Below are positions 62,901-64,000 of a DNA stretch of 64,000 nucleotides, piece after piece. This DNA is from Microbacterium sp. MYb54 (GTDB lineage Bacteria > Actinomycetota > Actinomycetes > Actinomycetales > Microbacteriaceae): NCBI RefSeq assembly GCF_002979515.1, contig NZ_PCPA01000002.1, positions 124,001-188,000 of the forward strand, in the 5' to 3' direction. Both the position numbers and the translations under genes were made by a program. Below the pieces are notes generated by a model. That model searched no databases. It saw only the letters and a list, made by a program, of their open reading frames with translations, and was not told where the DNA came from. Every line of letters begins with the position of its first letter. The stretch's first letter is position 1.

Positions 62901-63953
62901 GGTGCCCGCAGCGCCCCGGCCTGCCCGACCACCCCGCTCGCCCCTGGCGACGACATGGTGTGCACGGCGAGTGTGGCCGTCGGTCAACGCGACCTCGACA
63001 GCGGGAGCGTCAGCAACACGGCGGCGGCCGAAGGCACTCCCCCCGCGGGCGGCGATCCGGCGATCTCGCCCCCATCGACGGTCGTCATCCCGGCCGTGAT
63101 CTCACCCGCACTGACCTTGGTGAAGGCCGTCGAGCCCCTGACCGCCGCGGGGCCCGGCGCGACCCAGCAGTACACGTTCACCATCACGAACATCGGCAAC
63201 GTCACACTGAGCGACGTTGCCGTTCGAGAAGGCACCTTCAGCGGAACGAACCCCCCACCTGTCGCTGTCTGCCCGGCCGGGGCCGCGAGCCTTCCGCCAG
63301 ACGGCGTGGTCGTCTGCACGGCGAGCTACACCGTGTCGCAGGAAGACGCCGATCGCGGCACCGTCACGAACACCGCGACCGCGATCGGCTCCGCACCCGC
63401 TGCGGAGGGTCCGACCGAGAGCCCCGAGTCGGAGGCGGTCTTCTCCGTCACGGTCGCACCACCACTGTCCGGCGCGGCGCTCACGCTGACCAAATCCGTC
63501 GACCCGTCCGTGCTCGACGAGTTCACTCCGGGGACCACGCTTCACTATCGCTACGTGATCGTGAATTCGGGACCGGTCGCCGTCTCATCGATCGGCGTTC
63601 AGGAACTCGATTTCACCGGCGCCGGGGTCGTGCCGACGGTGTCATGCCCGACCGCGCCCGTTGCGCTCGCCCCCGGCGCGAGCATCGAATGCTCCGCCTC
63701 CTACGTGCTGACCACGGGGGATGCGAACGCGACGAGCATCGCGAACACCGCCCTGGCGACAGGACTCGACGGCAACGGGGATCGGGTCGTCTCGACGCCG
63801 TCGACCGCAGAGGTGACGTTGCGCTCCGCTCTGCCGACAACCGGGGCTGATCCCACCGTGTTCCTGATCGTCGGAGCGACTCTTGCCACCCTCGGCGCTC
63901 TCACGCTGCTGATCGCCGCGGCAGCGCGTCGCCGGCGCGAGCAGATGACCTGA
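59907..63953 (+). CDS. Giant wall-anchored surface protein with eight DUF11/DUF7507-type repeats, LPTTG sorting motif
   Basis: A 1348-residue secreted protein. Signal: MYSATAGRRWLAAALGLVIA ... ASA (residues 1-32). An N-domain of about 330 residues contains several cysteines (CAYATAG, LCWIDM). From about 365 there are eight repeats of about 115 residues, each opening A-L-T-L-x-K-S-A-x-P and containing Y-x-F-x-V-T-N-T-G-N, the DUF11/DUF7507 pattern. LPTTG (1309-1313), a TM helix and ARRRREQMT form a standard sortase signal. It should be a long rod carrying the N-domain away from the wall. GGGAAC precedes the ATG. No sortase gene is in the window. Confidence 0.87.
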   Translation: MYSATAGRRWLAAALGLVIALGAALVATPASAAPTPQTCAYATAGQGQYARTLCWIDMSAYSDAAAGTPSGQEMVVELPGGYTLSYTVQRSGRQMGSSPLPLIPSAFIGTGGHYGGVAGRPGLYQVNRAVDPSTSTTVRMTGISMRDVNGDPVHAFSIVGVDVEQTTTGETDTWTSNVPLTQIIPIGNACPGAFTGVGTTTVVCASNNTLTRTGTAMLAAEDPQSMTQVMQNATTGVQGIAFAVLLPKVQLNKVVDGRIEPNDEFSLSVQSSGGATLATGGTGPGTTGTTGEVPTIGTTPGSPFTLAESSTPGSLSGYVTSWSCTRNGQTDASLPSGQVGASAVVVPAIGDLIDCTITNTARAVGLTLQKYAGTPVDTNGNGITDPGDSIPYTFRLDNTGELPLEDVTVTDPLLGEVDCPSTTLAPGASMTCASVIDHLVTDADADRGAVVNDAVASGTPSGSSATVTSNTSATSTPVTVAAPALELVKRASTLFVTRAGDGFTYSFDVTNTGNVAISGIAVTEQSFTGSGPTPSVSCPATELAPTAAMTCTTTQYDATQADVDAGIISNTAIATGTAGSPVSSNPASVDIVADQIAALELAKSATPNDVASFVVGQAIDYAFVVTNAGNLTVRDIAVDEQVFTGSGPIGPIDCGPEAAALEPGHQVVCHTAYVLTQEDVDAGTLKNSATAQGTLPSGDPVVSPESSVDLPGDQAPALTLQKSADPSTVTAAGETITYSFLVTNTGNVTLTAATVDETAFSGTGTPPAAACPAEADALLPGATVTCTGSYVTTLADVTAGTITNTAIATATAPGGVPVDSPPSSATVTIEPIRSLSLQKSASPGQIDALTDVVLYSFLVTNTGTVTLSDVGIAETDFTGSGPTPVVACPAGAVSLAPDDSVTCTATYNPTQADLDAGSFLNTATASGTAPAAGGIVTSDPSTTPVTVNAIPNLTVVKTSPVSSVSSVGDLIEYTFTVTNTGNVTLDDIRIREGVFTGVGARSAPACPTTPLAPGDDMVCTASVAVGQRDLDSGSVSNTAAAEGTPPAGGDPAISPPSTVVIPAVISPALTLVKAVEPLTAAGPGATQQYTFTITNIGNVTLSDVAVREGTFSGTNPPPVAVCPAGAASLPPDGVVVCTASYTVSQEDADRGTVTNTATAIGSAPAAEGPTESPESEAVFSVTVAPPLSGAALTLTKSVDPSVLDEFTPGTTLHYRYVIVNSGPVAVSSIGVQELDFTGAGVVPTVSCPTAPVALAPGASIECSASYVLTTGDANATSIANTALATGLDGNGDRVVSTPSTAEVTLRSALPTTGADPTVFLIVGATLATLGALTLLIAAAARRRREQMT

Positions 63954-64000
63954 CCCGGCCCGGCCCTCGATCAGAATCGCTCCCCCGGAACGTCACTCCG

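Overview
The window looks like chromosomal DNA of a high-GC (about 70%) Gram-positive actinobacterium, most likely a Microbacteriaceae member such as Microbacterium. This is inferred from the GC level, codon use, leaderless genes with TANNNT boxes, a PopR/ClpP module, LAxTG/LPxTG surface proteins and actinobacterial family variants. I see no rRNA, tRNA, CRISPR array, phage or intact insertion sequence. Gene order is mostly short divergent or operonic blocks, often with 4-bp ATGA stop/start overlaps.

Region by region. 1-2.8 kb: two small helical proteins (one cut by the left edge), a low-molecular-weight tyrosine phosphatase, and purB, which appears to start at a CTG codon. 2.9-8.9 kb: DHA2-type MFS exporter, a large Tat-exported GH95 fucosidase with two discoidin-like modules inserted, and two small membrane proteins. 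9.2-17.2 kb: two paralogous HTH regulators of an undescribed architecture, a sulfurtransferase, DMT exporter, Zn-alcohol dehydrogenase, GTP cyclohydrolase II with MarR, and an aldo/keto reductase divergent from an MmyB-type regulator. 17.3-20.7 kb: a PopR-like regulator, a second ClpP pair in which one subunit lacks the catalytic serine, and a membrane heptad-repeat protein. The regulator and the heptad-repeat protein both end in ALAA. 20.9-27.9 kb: acyl-CoA thioesterase with a duplicated 3' end around a low-GC insert, PLP sulfur-amino-acid lyase with Lrp regulator, tandem repeats, acyl-CoA synthetase, and a frameshifted MATE gene.

27.9-42.3 kb is a complete inositol catabolic locus. It holds a Frc/Rbs-type ABC importer (binding protein, permease, single-domain ATPase), two or more Gfo/Idh dehydrogenases, sugar isomerases, iolE, iolD, iolB, iolA, a Cgl0159-type aldolase, iolC, and a divergent GntR/HutC regulator with matching operator-like sites facing both promoters. 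Together these would import inositol, oxidise it, dehydrate and open the ring, phosphorylate and cleave the product, and yield acetyl-CoA plus DHAP.

42.4-52.4 kb: amino acid permease, DUF2871 membrane protein, a NarL-type two-component system with an MMPL transporter (a 16-bp motif is shared upstream of the DUF2871 and MMPL genes), aldo/keto reductase, YigZ/IMPACT protein, a J-domain/NERD-like fusion, and a VOC protein. 52.5-64 kb: a large LuxR-type ATPase regulator with an unusual P-loop, a hairpin-rich spacer, and two giant wall-anchored repeat proteins with different sorting motifs (LAITG and LPTTG). The most interesting items are the PopR/ClpP module, the paired HTH family, the GH95 insertions, and the regulator-adhesin locus.
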